From Bacteroidales bacterium Bact_08 (GTDB lineage: Bacteria > Bacteroidota > Bacteroidia > Bacteroidales > UBA932): a stretch of DNA of 34,360 bases. A program made the position numbers and the translations under genes. The notes below the pieces were generated by a model. It was not told the DNA's origin. It saw only the letters and a program-made list of their open reading frames with translations, and made no database searches. Shown in pieces: positions 18,899 through 29,522 of the stretch. The stretch is taken from assembly GCA_001603425.1 (NCBI GenBank), contig LUYZ01000051.1, positions 1 through 34,360 on the forward strand, written 5' to 3'. The stretch's first letter is position 1. The number at the start of each line of letters is the position of its first letter.

Positions 18899-20998
18899 CT
18901 AAAAGAACCTAGCCCTGTAATCCTTTACACCAGCCTTTTTCTCAAGAATAGTAGGAATCATTTGCATCTGGAAACCAGAAACCTGATTATGTCTAGAAAT
19001 AGCATCATCCTCAGTAAAGAACGCTCCAATATCTCTAGAATTAACATTAAAGATATAAATCCCAACATTACCAGCCACAGGCCCCATCAATTTACCCTCT
19101 GGAGCACCAGCAACGAAACCAATAAACTTAGGATCGAAACTCTGAGCACCTTGTGCACCAAAAGAAATACCACTCTGCTTACTAACAGTAGTACCAAGCT
19201 TTTCTGCTACTAACTCAATATCGTTGATACCAGAAATTCTCTCTTTAACCTGCATAAGCGCCTTTTCATTAGACTTCTCTCTTCTAAGAAGAGAAGCTAT
19301 TTGAGACTCAATTTGTTCTAATTTAGGAATACCAGCTTCTCTTACACCAGTTAGAGCCACAACAAAGAAATATTTGTTATCTAAAGAAATAATCTGAGAA
19401 GCATCTCCTTTATTTGCATCATAAGCCCATCTAACAATCTCTCTAGCATTAGGATAACCTGCAATGCTTCTTGCATTCTGTGCTAAATTATATGCTGGTG
19501 TTGGATGAAGACCCATCTCCATAGACAATTGATTGAAATTACTTAATTTACCATCTACCTTGGTAGCAAATTCGTTTGCTTGAGAATAGAACCCTTGGAA
19601 AGTCTCTCTTCCAGCTATTGCCGATTTCTCAAGAATTGCTACTTGAGCTTTTCTATGAAGCTTAGTTCTCTCCCTAACGTTAATGATATGAATTCCATAA
19701 TTTGTTTCAATAACAAAAGGCTTACCTACCCTTGCAACAAAACAAGTATCAAAACCAGGAACCATATTTTGCTGAGTCATCCAACCCAAATCACCTGGAA
19801 TAGAATTAGGATTTCTATCCAAAGAGTATTCAGCAGCCAATTCATTGAAGTTTGCACCTCTATCTAAAACGGTAACTAAACTATCTGCCAACTTCTTATT
19901 ACTATTATCGGCAGTAGATTGCAATAGAATATGTTGTAAAAACACTGAATCTGGAAGATCTTTGAAAGAATTTACTCTCGCACTAATAAAAGTATTACCA
20001 TCCTTTATAATAGGCATAACAGATCCTACAGTAGAAGTGAAGACAAAATTGGCTATTTCATCAGAATAAGACTCCAAATCACTTTGCTTATAATAGAAAT
20101 TATCCAGTTGTCTATCAGAATTTCTTGCTAAAAATGATCTTAAATTTGTAGTTGTAGCAAACTCATCCATAACAGACTCCATCTCATTTTGAGCCAATTG
20201 GATATCTCTTAAGGAAGGAGTAACTTCAAAAACTACATACTCTATATCTCTACCAGCAGGCTGCTCAAAATTGTGCTTATGTCTGTTATAGTAGTCTCTA
20301 ATCTCCTGTTTTGATACAACAACAGTTGTATCCTCTGCAAATCCAAAAGGCTGCACAACAAAAGATACATCAGAAGTAATATTATTATCTTCTATAGATC
20401 TTCTTAGTTGTATTAGGTTTTGAATGTTGCTTTTGGACAAAAGAGTAACATACTTACCCACCATTTGATCTACTACAATATTTTTTTCTAGATAATCCCA
20501 ATACATCGATAAATTCCCTGAAGGATCTTGAGGAATAGCTCTAACAAACTGCACTAAAAGATTTCTGTCAAATTCACCGTTTTCTCCAATGAACGCTTGT
20601 TCTCTTGTAAGAACTTGAGATATAAATCTTCCTTGTGTTAAGTCAAGAAGCTCCTCTTCTCCAACAGAGATACCAGTTGATTCAATTGATGGCATTAATA
20701 CTTTATCACTTATTATATCCTGCCATGCACTTTGATTAACCATCTCAGAACTCTGCTCATCTAAAGAAGCAGATCCGGTCATTAATTGGTGAATTTTGGT
20801 AAAATAATCTACCCTTTTTTGAAAATCTTGATAAGAAATCGCCTTCCCATTTGCCTCTCCAACATCATATTTAGAAGAGAACATTGAGACTGCTGTTTGT
20901 AGTGTGTCTGCGTCAATAATAAATGATAATAGTGCTAAACCTATTACTACTGTAATAAAGAGCCCCATTTTAACGCGGATCTTCTCGAGAACTGCCAT
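18899..20998 (-). CDS. SurA N-terminal / PpiC-type peptidylprolyl isomerase, PpiD-like
   Basis: MAVLEKIRVKMGLFITVVIGLALLSFIIDAD N-terminal anchor; parvulin domain FLQHILLQS...AEYSLDRNPNSIPGDLGWMTQQNMVPGFD...NYGIHIINV. Confidence 0.92.
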   Translation of the reverse strand: MAVLEKIRVKMGLFITVVIGLALLSFIIDADTLQTAVSMFSSKYDVGEANGKAISYQDFQKRVDYFTKIHQLMTGSASLDEQSSEMVNQSAWQDIISDKVLMPSIESTGISVGEEELLDLTQGRFISQVLTREQAFIGENGEFDRNLLVQFVRAIPQDPSGNLSMYWDYLEKNIVVDQMVGKYVTLLSKSNIQNLIQLRRSIEDNNITSDVSFVVQPFGFAEDTTVVVSKQEIRDYYNRHKHNFEQPAGRDIEYVVFEVTPSLRDIQLAQNEMESVMDEFATTTNLRSFLARNSDRQLDNFYYKQSDLESYSDEIANFVFTSTVGSVMPIIKDGNTFISARVNSFKDLPDSVFLQHILLQSTADNSNKKLADSLVTVLDRGANFNELAAEYSLDRNPNSIPGDLGWMTQQNMVPGFDTCFVARVGKPFVIETNYGIHIINVRERTKLHRKAQVAILEKSAIAGRETFQGFYSQANEFATKVDGKLSNFNQLSMEMGLHPTPAYNLAQNARSIAGYPNAREIVRWAYDANKGDASQIISLDNKYFFVVALTGVREAGIPKLEQIESQIASLLRREKSNEKALMQVKERISGINDIELVAEKLGTTVSKQSGISFGAQGAQSFDPKFIGFVAGAPEGKLMGPVAGNVGIYIFNVNSRDIGAFFTEDDAISRHNQVSGFQMQMIPTILEKKAGVKDYRARFF

Positions 20999-21037
20999 GT
21001 TGATATTAATTTAATTATGTTATTTCCTTGTAAGGCG

Positions 21038-21045
21038 CGAAGATA
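21038..21045 (-). promoter_or_regulatory. promoter-like box TATCTTCG (minus strand) upstream of ppiD-like gene
   Basis: 7/8 match to TAnnTTTG in the 70-bp gap between the GldE-like and ppiD-like genes. Confidence 0.4.
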
Positions 21046-21068
21046 ATAAATTTTCGCATATCTTCTCT

Positions 21069-22193
21069 TTATTGATTAATAATTCTTAACGATACACTAT
21101 CTAATCTGTTTGTGCTAGTCTTTAGTATATTAAACTCAAATGACTGATATTTTACAATATCTCCTTGCTCTGGAATATCTTCATTAATATAGGTAATAAA
21201 GCCACCTAGTGTCTCATAATCCTCACTCTCAGGCAAATCAAGATCGTATTGACTATTTAGATATTTTATTTCCAATCTGGCACTAAAAATAAATTCATTT
21301 GCCGATAATCTCTTCTCAATTAACTCCTCTTTGTCTAGCTCATCTGATATCTCTCCAAATATCTCCTCCATTAGATCCTCTAAAGTGACAATTCCAGCAG
21401 TTCCACCATACTCATCATTCACCACTGCAATAGACCTTCTTTTTCTTATCATTGTTTTTAACAATGAGTGGGCATCCATCTCTTGGGGATAATAACCAAT
21501 TTCTCTAACTATACTTTTTATGGAATCTGCCTTTTTAAAAATATCTTTAGAATGTACATATCCAACAATCTGATCTAAATTATCTCTGTAAACAATGATT
21601 CTTGAGTAATTTGACTCTGCAAATAAATCAATTAAACTCTTAACAGATGAGTCAATAGATATGGAACAGATCTCTGTACGAGGAATCATACACTCTCTTA
21701 GTTTAACATCAGAAAAATTAAGAGCATTTTTAAAAATCGTGATATCATTGTCATCATCCAAAATATCACTCTCTCTATCCATTGAATATCTCTTAGACAA
21801 AAAAGGATAAAAAAGAATAAAAATTAGCTTGGCAACAAAGATGAAATACTTAAGTATTAAATCTGGATTAAGAGAGGTTACCAGAGTAGGTAAGAATTTA
21901 GATATTGTAAGAACTAAAATAAGCGACAAGAATATAGCATAAAAGATATTTGATATTATAAAAAAAGTGGAAATAGCTATAACTAATAATAAAATATCCG
22001 ATAAAAATCTACTAATTTTTTGATAAGCAACTCTCTTGTCTAAGAGCTCCTGTGTAATTATAGTATATCTTCTACCCTCTTTTAAATCAACTTCAAATTT
22101 TAATCTATTGTAGTTACTAAAAGCATGCTCAATTGCAGATAAAATAAAAAGCAATAAAGACGATAATATAATAAGAATATAATAACTATTCAT
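21069..22193 (-). CDS. DUF21/CBS/CorC-HlyC-domain protein (hemolysin/GldE-like)
   Basis: N-terminal TM DUF21, CBS pair (LRECMIPRTEICSI...VVNDEYGGTAGIVTLEDLMEEIFGEI), C-terminal CorC_HlyC-type domain (ETLGGFITYINEDIPEQGD). Confidence 0.88.
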   Translation of the reverse strand: MNSYYILIILSSLLLFILSAIEHAFSNYNRLKFEVDLKEGRRYTIITQELLDKRVAYQKISRFLSDILLLVIAISTFFIISNIFYAIFLSLILVLTISKFLPTLVTSLNPDLILKYFIFVAKLIFILFYPFLSKRYSMDRESDILDDDNDITIFKNALNFSDVKLRECMIPRTEICSISIDSSVKSLIDLFAESNYSRIIVYRDNLDQIVGYVHSKDIFKKADSIKSIVREIGYYPQEMDAHSLLKTMIRKRRSIAVVNDEYGGTAGIVTLEDLMEEIFGEISDELDKEELIEKRLSANEFIFSARLEIKYLNSQYDLDLPESEDYETLGGFITYINEDIPEQGDIVKYQSFEFNILKTSTNRLDSVSLRIINQ

Positions 22194-22833
22194 CTCTATT
22201 TCTAATTAAGGGTCCCACAAAATTTATAGTGTCTCTATAAAGTACTTCTGTACTATCACGGGTAATTATTGCATAGCTATCATAGGGATTTTTAATTACG
22301 GCATTTCTAGCCATATCATCTGATTCCATTCCATAACCCTGCATAAAAAACTCTGGTGTTGTCAATCTTACCCATGAATGTGTATATATTCTTTGTGTTA
22401 ATCTATTCCAAAAAAGAGTATCTGTCTCCATTTTTTCTCCCTTTAGAAAATTATTAATCACAACATTTCCATAAGCTTCCCAGATCTCCTCCCGTGCTTG
22501 CACAATATGCTTTGCATAGTCTGCTACTATCTTTGTCTCCAATAGTCCATCACTGGTAAAACCTTTCAGAACGATCCCTTTGGGAAAAACATCATAAGGC
22601 ACTTCTACTGTTGAGAACCTCTCCATTATAGGAGCCTCAACAATATACGCGGGAATACCAGAAGAAAATTGAATAACCCTCATATTTTCAACCACTTGAG
22701 TAGGATAGTCTTGATCCTTAGAAAAATCAGTAGTAGGAATATCCTCCTTACATGAATAAAGAATGATAGCAATCACAAAAGTGACTGCTACCATATTTAT
22801 AACTCGCTTATATTTAAGGGAGTTCTTATACAT
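22186..22833 (-). CDS. lptC: LPS export ABC transporter periplasmic protein LptC
   Basis: Short N-terminal TM/lipoprotein-like segment; ...EIWEAYGNVVINNFLKGEKMETDTLFWNRLTQRIYTHSWVRLTTPEFFMQGYGMESD, typical Bacteroidetes LptC. Confidence 0.85.
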   Translation of the reverse strand: MYKNSLKYKRVINMVAVTFVIAIILYSCKEDIPTTDFSKDQDYPTQVVENMRVIQFSSGIPAYIVEAPIMERFSTVEVPYDVFPKGIVLKGFTSDGLLETKIVADYAKHIVQAREEIWEAYGNVVINNFLKGEKMETDTLFWNRLTQRIYTHSWVRLTTPEFFMQGYGMESDDMARNAVIKNPYDSYAIITRDSTEVLYRDTINFVGPLIRNRDE

Positions 22834-22835
22834 AT

Positions 22836-24155
22836 TTACTTTCTAGTTCTAACTTTTGTTACCTCTCTCATTCCCCCACAAGATACTGTAAAGTTTTGAC
22901 CATCTATTATATCATACATAAAGGCCTCCTCTTGAGCTGGAAAATACTGAGAATATAGTTGAATATATCTATTTGCCTCATCTGCTATTGAAGAATCTGC
23001 TGCCCTTGCTCTTGTTAAATAATCAACCGCAACCCAATATTTAGCTCTACTCTCTACGTCATTTCCTCCATTACACTTTAAAGAACCCCAAATAAGACCT
23101 AAAATCAAATTTCCTCTTCCTGCAACAGTAGAACTTCTTTGAATAGCTAATCTAGCAGATTCAGCAGCCTTAGGAAGATTTTCTAATCTTTGCAAATAGT
23201 AATTTGACATTTCTATATACATATTAGCCTTTTCTTCGTCAGTTGACTGATCACTATCGATAGCTGATTGTAGCATTTTTAAAGCATTCTCATGTTCTCC
23301 TCTATTTGAGTATAATCTATGAAGATATCTAGCATATGTATGATTAGAAGGATCCATATTGTATAATGCTTGTACAGTTTCTATATATAACTGATCCTCT
23401 GTACAGTCAGCATCATTTAATAACTTAACAATCGTTGCAACTAAATCTCTATCGTTAGGGTTCTCTCTAAATCTTGGTGTAAAAAGCTTAATAATATTTT
23501 CACAACTTGCTAAACCGCTAGATGCAAAAAGATTATCAATATCTGTCTTTGCTTGCTCAGCATCTCCATTATTTGCTGAGACCAATTTTTCTACAACTTC
23601 ACTAACCAACGAATACTTTTCAACTACCTGATCTACTGTATAGTGACCACTTTTGTTAAGATCTAAAGCCTTTTGCATAGCAAGAACCAGAATTGCAGGA
23701 GATACTTCGTTTCCCGCATATTTCATAGCTTCAAGAATAGCATCCATAATCTCCTTATCGGAATCTGGTCTCAATTGCACAAGATCATAAACCTTAAACT
23801 CCGCTGCTGCTGCTGCATTACTTGGAAAGTGCTCCAATCTCAAATTATACATCATTAATAACGAATCTATATAGCTATTTTTTAACTCATTATTAGATGT
23901 ATTATCTATAAAATTTCTAAAAATTCTAATACCATCAACATATATCCCCTGTCTAACACCAGGTGTACAATGTTTGAATGCCTCTCTCCATAAAGGAGCT
24001 GCCTCTTTTAAATTATTCTGTTTCATATAATCGTTATAAAACGAAAGACTCCTCAAACATTCTGGACTCTCATTAGCTAATCTACCTTGAGAATAACCAA
24101 TAACCGAAACAAAACTTAATAGTGTAGCAATTAATAAAACGCGCGCTTTTTTCAT
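22836..24155 (-). CDS. tetratricopeptide-repeat secreted/periplasmic protein
   Basis: Signal peptide (MKKARVLLIATLLSFVSVIGYSQ), helical TPR-like repeats (e.g. TYARYLHRLYSNRGEHENALKMLQSAIDSD). Confidence 0.75.
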   Translation of the reverse strand: MKKARVLLIATLLSFVSVIGYSQGRLANESPECLRSLSFYNDYMKQNNLKEAAPLWREAFKHCTPGVRQGIYVDGIRIFRNFIDNTSNNELKNSYIDSLLMMYNLRLEHFPSNAAAAAEFKVYDLVQLRPDSDKEIMDAILEAMKYAGNEVSPAILVLAMQKALDLNKSGHYTVDQVVEKYSLVSEVVEKLVSANNGDAEQAKTDIDNLFASSGLASCENIIKLFTPRFRENPNDRDLVATIVKLLNDADCTEDQLYIETVQALYNMDPSNHTYARYLHRLYSNRGEHENALKMLQSAIDSDQSTDEEKANMYIEMSNYYLQRLENLPKAAESARLAIQRSSTVAGRGNLILGLIWGSLKCNGGNDVESRAKYWVAVDYLTRARAADSSIADEANRYIQLYSQYFPAQEEAFMYDIIDGQNFTVSCGGMREVTKVRTRK

Positions 24156-24186
24156 AATATTTTAATTATATAATTACTATTGAAAA

Positions 24187-25491
24187 TTAATCATACTTAT
24201 ATTTAATAAACCAAATATCGTGCAAAGAGATGCTAAAATTCATCATTATATACCTCTCTCTTACCAAATTATTCTTCATCGATCCTCTTTGACCCATATC
24301 TAATGAAATTCCTAATCCATTATAGAATCTAAAGATCGGTAATGTTGCTCCAAGTGTTACACCCATAGCATTTATCTGCTTACCAGACACCTTCATGTAT
24401 GAGTTATCATAATAGAAACCACCTCTATAAGATACTCTTTTTGAATAATATCTTACATCATATCTATTTGGAATATATTCAAATCCAAATCTGAAAGAAT
24501 TACTTGCCGCAGTTCTAAAATCCACTCCAGGTGTCGGCAAAAAATCAACGTCACTCCAATCTTGTCTAATATAGTCTGCTGTAATTAACCATTTGTCTTT
24601 CTTTCTTAACGAAAAACCTATCCCATATTCATTGGGAATCTCTAAAAAGGTTTCGTTCACAGTGGAGCTATAAACAGTATCAATATTACCCCTTGAACCA
24701 TATGCATAAGAGTATCTAGAGAAGTCTCCTCCTAATTTTGACCCAATTAACCAAGTAGCACCAACTGTTAAGTCTAAATCATTTTTTACTTTAGTACTAT
24801 ACTGTAATCCTAATTTACCAGAAAAAGAGCTAATAGTATGATCTATACCTGTATTGATTGCTCTATAATTTGGATTAGTAATAAAATTAGCATTTGAATA
24901 CTTATCAATTGTTCCGAAATAGTATATTCCTTCGGCACCAAATGAAAACTTATCTAAAAAGACAAAAGATGCCCCCATAAATGATTTAGTTATACCACCT
25001 GTACCATATTTTTGATATCTAATATATCCCAATTCATTAATAATCTCTGGCCTTGTCTCTACAGTATCAAATTTATAACCTATATTACTATATGGCATTA
25101 TACCAGCTACAAATGCCGATTTTTTATAAATCGGAAAAGTTAATGCAACGTGATGCATATTAAACACATTATAAGCCGATGATTTATTATCACTCTTTGA
25201 ATAATGACCACTCTGAGTAACACCAAAATCTAACATAAAAGAGAGAGTATCTCTGTAGCTAATAGCTGCTGGATTAACTAAATTAATCAATCTATTCTCT
25301 CTAATGGCAATGCCTGTACCACCCATTGCTTTATTAAAAGCAGTACCTCCTTTATTAATATCCCCTAACCCAAAAATTGAGTATGGAGTAAAGGTACCTA
25401 AAGCATCGGTATCTTGAGAAAAAGATATATTATTAAAAGTAAGCAGTATTACAACCGCTATAAAAAACTCTTTAATTCTTCTATTTTGCAT
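24187..25491 (-). CDS. outer-membrane beta-barrel protein (FadL/PorV-like architecture)
   Basis: Signal peptide, TPYSIFGLGDINKGGTAFNKAMGGTGIAIRENRLINLVNPAAIS N-terminal segment, alternating beta-strand pattern. Confidence 0.75.
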   Translation of the reverse strand: MQNRRIKEFFIAVVILLTFNNISFSQDTDALGTFTPYSIFGLGDINKGGTAFNKAMGGTGIAIRENRLINLVNPAAISYRDTLSFMLDFGVTQSGHYSKSDNKSSAYNVFNMHHVALTFPIYKKSAFVAGIMPYSNIGYKFDTVETRPEIINELGYIRYQKYGTGGITKSFMGASFVFLDKFSFGAEGIYYFGTIDKYSNANFITNPNYRAINTGIDHTISSFSGKLGLQYSTKVKNDLDLTVGATWLIGSKLGGDFSRYSYAYGSRGNIDTVYSSTVNETFLEIPNEYGIGFSLRKKDKWLITADYIRQDWSDVDFLPTPGVDFRTAASNSFRFGFEYIPNRYDVRYYSKRVSYRGGFYYDNSYMKVSGKQINAMGVTLGATLPIFRFYNGLGISLDMGQRGSMKNNLVRERYIMMNFSISLHDIWFIKYKYD

Positions 25492-26209
25492 AATTATTTA
25501 TTGTATGGGCCATTCCCATCAAGACTAAGTTGTAAACTACAAATATCGAACTTTTAAGTTTTTCTCCAAAAAAATTCGCATCACCACCAGTTATTACATA
25601 TATATGATTAGGGTATTTTCTCATATACCCCTCAACTTCAAAAATCAGACCTAAAATTACACCACTCTCTATTGCGGACTCTGTTGATTCCCCTATTTCG
25701 TTTTTAACAACTCTAGAATCAATAAGAGGAAGTCTATTTGTAAAACTATTTAAAGCTTTAAATCTTGTACTTAAACCAGGAGAAATATTACCACCTAAAT
25801 ATTCTCCTTTACTATTTACAAAATCCACAGTTAGAGCTGTTCCAAAATCAAAAATTATAACATCTCTATTAGGAAAAAGATATTTTACGGCAACTGCAGC
25901 CATCAATCTATCTGAACCTAATGTAGACACAGATTTATATCTATTAATTATTGGTGAATCAACATTATTACCAATTATATAGAGAGAAACTCCCCTACTC
26001 TCTACCGTTTCAATCAATTTGCTATCTATATCTCTAACAGATGATATGACCACAGAACTCACCTCTTCTCTATCAATAAGGGAGAGTACAAATGAGATTA
26101 TATCTGTGCCATCATATCTTATAATATTCTCTAAAGAAAGATCTTTACAAAATGAGGCTTTTACAGAGGAATTACCTATATCTAATAATAAATTTACCAC
26201 GGACAGCAA
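25481..26209 (-). CDS. coaX: type III pantothenate kinase
   Basis: NLLLDIGNSSVKASF; STLGSDRLMAAVAVKYLFPNRDVIIFDFGTALTVDFVNSKGEYLGGNISPGLSTRFKAL. Overlaps downstream OMP gene by 11 nt. Confidence 0.95.
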   Translation of the reverse strand: MLSVVNLLLDIGNSSVKASFCKDLSLENIIRYDGTDIISFVLSLIDREEVSSVVISSVRDIDSKLIETVESRGVSLYIIGNNVDSPIINRYKSVSTLGSDRLMAAVAVKYLFPNRDVIIFDFGTALTVDFVNSKGEYLGGNISPGLSTRFKALNSFTNRLPLIDSRVVKNEIGESTESAIESGVILGLIFEVEGYMRKYPNHIYVITGGDANFFGEKLKSSIFVVYNLVLMGMAHTINNYAK

Positions 26210-26221
26210 AGGTATAAAAAA

Positions 26222-29200
26222 TTATAACTTCATCTTAAAAAAAATATTATATGCATTTTCTGCCGATTTTACATTATCAGCAGATATTAATAATTTATTG
26301 TTTTGCTCTTTAATTCTAAAAATTTTACTCTCTTTTTGAATATAATTTAAAATAGAGGCAAATTTATTACCCGAATAGTACGAGGATTTCTGATCTGAAA
26401 CAAAGTAGGCTAACATCTTTGAACCTTTTAATACTATCTTTTCAAACCCTAGCTCAATACCAAGCCATCTGAGCTTAACAACAAACATTAACTGCTCTAC
26501 CTGTTTTGGCAACTTTCCATATCTATCTTCTAACTCTTCTCTAAATTGCTCAAGTTTTTCCTCAGACAATATACTATCCAAATCTTTATATAATCTAATT
26601 TTCTCTGCAGTTATACTAATATAACTATCTGGTATTAGAATCTCAAGATCTGTATCAATAATACAATCACTAACATATGACTCTTTAGTCTCTTCATCAA
26701 AACCCTTTTCATGTTTAATCTCAATAAAAGCCTCCTCTAAAATTCTTTGATAAGTTTCAAATCCCATATCGGCAATAAATCCACTCTGCTCGGCTCCCAA
26801 AAGATTTCCCGCTCCTCTAATATCTAAGTCCTGCATAGCTATATTAAATCCACTACCTAAATCAGAAAAGGTTTCTATTGCCTTCAATCTTCTTCTAGCA
26901 TCATCTTTTAAGTTAGAAACTGGCGGAGTAATTAAATAACAATATGCCTTTACATTTGACCTCCCTACCCTTCCTCTTAATTGGTGAAGATCACTCAATC
27001 CAAAATTTTGAGCATTATTAATTATTATTGTGTTTGCATTAGGTATATCAATTCCATTTTCTACAATGGTTGTTGCAATTAGTATATCATAATCACCCAA
27101 TATAAAATCTAATATTCTTTTCTCCAGATCGGCAGGAGCCATCTGACCATGTGCAATACAGCTTTTTATTGTTGGAATAATAGACTTTATTGTATCCTCT
27201 ATTGCCTTTATATCTTCTACTCTGTTGTGAACGAAAAAAATTTGACCACCTCTTTCTATCTCTTGATTTATAACCTCTTTTATAAACTCCCAATCCAAAT
27301 CAATCAAATGAGTACTTATTGGTTGCCTATTTGGTGGTGGAGTAGAGATTATAGATAAGTCTCTTGCTCCCAACAAAGAGAATTGCAAGGTTCTTGGAAT
27401 AGGTGTTGCCGATAATGTTAATGTATCTACATTTAATTTAATCTGCTTTAGCCTCTCTTTTGCAGCAACTCCAAACTTCTGCTCTTCGTCAATAACAAGC
27501 AGTCCTAAATCTTTAAACCCTATCTCTTTGTTTAATAATCGATGGGTTCCTATAATTATATCAATTTCTCCACTCTTTAGTTTATCAGATATCTCTCTAA
27601 TCTCTTTTGCACTCTTTAGCCGACTTATATACTCAATTTTACATGGGAACTCTTTTAATCTTTTAGAGAATGACCTATAATGCTGTAAAGAGAGTATCGT
27701 TGTTGGAACTAATACAGCAACCTGCTTATTATCGGCAACAGCTTTAAATGATGCTCTAATTGCAATCTCTGTTTTACCAAAACCAACATCTCCACAAACT
27801 AACCTATCCATAGGATACTCTTGCTCCATATCGGCTTTTACAGCAGTTATTGACTTGTACTGGTCTGGAGTATCTTCATACATAAATGAAGCCTCTAGCT
27901 CATGTTGCAAAAAAGAGTCAGGAGAAAAAGCAAAGCCCTTAACATCCTTTCTTTTTGAATACAAATCAATCAGATCTTTTGCAATATCTTTAACCTTAGC
28001 TTTAGTCTGACTTTTTATCTTTTGCCATGCTCCTGTTCCAAGTTTATATATTTTTGGAGACTCTGCATCTTTAGATCTATACTTAGCAATTCGGTGAAGA
28101 GCGTGAACGGAAACAAAAATCACATCTCCATCTTTGTATATTAACTTAACAGCCTCTTGCTCTTTACCATTTAGATTTGTCTTAACCAATCCTCCAAATT
28201 GACCAACACCGTGATCTATATGTACAATATAGTCTCCAATTTCGTATGCATTAAGCTCATTAATTGTTAATTTCTCACTTTTCTCTACACTTTTAAATAG
28301 TTTTACTCTTCTGTGGCGATCAAATATTTGGTGATCGGTATACAAACACCTTTTTGATATATTATCTACAAATCCTTCATGAATAGAGATTGGCTCAATT
28401 GTATAATCTAGTTTGCCCGATTTAGAAAACTCCGATAAAATAGCAGCTATTCTCTCAGTCTGCGAAGCACTCTCAGTCAGTATAGATACTTTGTATCCCC
28501 TTGATATATTTAACTTAATATCCTCTGCTAATAAACTAAAATTCTTATTAAATATCGGCTGTGGCGTAGTATCAAACTCCACTATTTTGCTATAAATTGA
28601 GCTATTTTCAATAACAGGCGAAAAAAGAAATGTTTTATGAGAGTTAATTATATTATTAAATAAATCATTATCAAATTTTCCCAAAAGATAATCTACATCA
28701 CTAATCCATAATGTAGATTTATTTTGACAAAAATCAAAAATCGAAATAATATTCTCACTTTGCCGATCCGTTATGTTTGGCAAAATATCTACAGAGTTTA
28801 CCTCTTGTACAGATCTTTGAGAATCAATGTCAAATATTTTAATATTTTCTACTGTATCACCAAAAAAATCTACTCTATATGGTCTATTGTCAGAAAAAGA
28901 AAAAATATCTATAATTCCTCCTCTTAATGCAAATTGACCAGGTTCTGAAACATAATCACTTTTACAAAATCCATATTCAAATAGAATCTCTTTAATAAAA
29001 TCGTGACTCAACTCATCGCCTTTAGATATTTTTAAAATACTATCTATAAATTTTGATTGCTCTATAATTAACTCTTCTACCGCCTGAGGATACGTAACTA
29101 TTATTAATTTTGCTCTCTCTCCACTATCAGATAGAAAACTATTAATCCGATTAAGAGTATGTGTTCTCTGAACTAAACTAGAAGAATCACTTATATTAAA

Positions 29201-29476
29201 ACGTTTATTTACATCTTTAGAAGCTGGAAAAAATAAAATATTATCCTCATTATCAATTCTATATAAATCAGAGGTACAATATTCTGCATCTTGTCTATTA
29301 TTTAAAATTACTATATTTATTCCTTTGACAGATGCTGCAGATATTGCAAAAGATTTTGATGAGGAGTATAGCCCCTTTATTAGAAAAGTATCTGATCTCT
29401 TTTCGTTATATAGCTTAAAAAGCTCTTTTACAGGCTTTTGGTCTTTAAAAATATTAATATACTCTTGTTTATCCAT
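26222..29476 (-). CDS. mfd: transcription-repair coupling factor Mfd
   Basis: ~1084 aa: UvrB-like N-terminus, CarD-like RID (YEIGDYIVHIDHGVGQFGGL), RecG-like helicase (LVCGDVGFGKTEIAIRASFKA; DEEQKFGV; LSATPIPRTL), TRCF domain. ATG at 29476 preferred; the ORF-track TTG start (29488) lies in a TATATTTG promoter box. Confidence 0.97.
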   Translation of the reverse strand: MDKQEYINIFKDQKPVKELFKLYNEKRSDTFLIKGLYSSSKSFAISAASVKGINIVILNNRQDAEYCTSDLYRIDNEDNILFFPASKDVNKRFNISDSSSLVQRTHTLNRINSFLSDSGERAKLIIVTYPQAVEELIIEQSKFIDSILKISKGDELSHDFIKEILFEYGFCKSDYVSEPGQFALRGGIIDIFSFSDNRPYRVDFFGDTVENIKIFDIDSQRSVQEVNSVDILPNITDRQSENIISIFDFCQNKSTLWISDVDYLLGKFDNDLFNNIINSHKTFLFSPVIENSSIYSKIVEFDTTPQPIFNKNFSLLAEDIKLNISRGYKVSILTESASQTERIAAILSEFSKSGKLDYTIEPISIHEGFVDNISKRCLYTDHQIFDRHRRVKLFKSVEKSEKLTINELNAYEIGDYIVHIDHGVGQFGGLVKTNLNGKEQEAVKLIYKDGDVIFVSVHALHRIAKYRSKDAESPKIYKLGTGAWQKIKSQTKAKVKDIAKDLIDLYSKRKDVKGFAFSPDSFLQHELEASFMYEDTPDQYKSITAVKADMEQEYPMDRLVCGDVGFGKTEIAIRASFKAVADNKQVAVLVPTTILSLQHYRSFSKRLKEFPCKIEYISRLKSAKEIREISDKLKSGEIDIIIGTHRLLNKEIGFKDLGLLVIDEEQKFGVAAKERLKQIKLNVDTLTLSATPIPRTLQFSLLGARDLSIISTPPPNRQPISTHLIDLDWEFIKEVINQEIERGGQIFFVHNRVEDIKAIEDTIKSIIPTIKSCIAHGQMAPADLEKRILDFILGDYDILIATTIVENGIDIPNANTIIINNAQNFGLSDLHQLRGRVGRSNVKAYCYLITPPVSNLKDDARRRLKAIETFSDLGSGFNIAMQDLDIRGAGNLLGAEQSGFIADMGFETYQRILEEAFIEIKHEKGFDEETKESYVSDCIIDTDLEILIPDSYISITAEKIRLYKDLDSILSEEKLEQFREELEDRYGKLPKQVEQLMFVVKLRWLGIELGFEKIVLKGSKMLAYFVSDQKSSYYSGNKFASILNYIQKESKIFRIKEQNNKLLISADNVKSAENAYNIFFKMKL

Positions 29477-29485
29477 AATTGTGTG

Positions 29486-29493
29486 CAAATATA
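29486..29493 (-). promoter_or_regulatory. -7 box TATATTTG (minus strand) for mfd
   Basis: Reverse complement of CAAATATA, 9 nt upstream of ATG 29476. Confidence 0.6.
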
Positions 29494-29522
29494 GTTATTA
29501 ACATCTTTTGGTTAATAACTAT
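29491..29522. repeat. 12-bp perfect inverted repeat ATAGTTATTAAC-N8-GTTAATAACTAT
   Basis: Arms 29491-29502 and 29511-29522, spacer ATCTTTTG; TTAATAACT is repeated again at 29522-29530 (10-bp period). Confidence 0.9.

Noticed and set aside
23801-23818. CTG/GCA trinucleotide run in the TPR gene
   Set aside because: Encodes a short poly-Ala (SNAAAAAEF) in frame; short and unremarkable.
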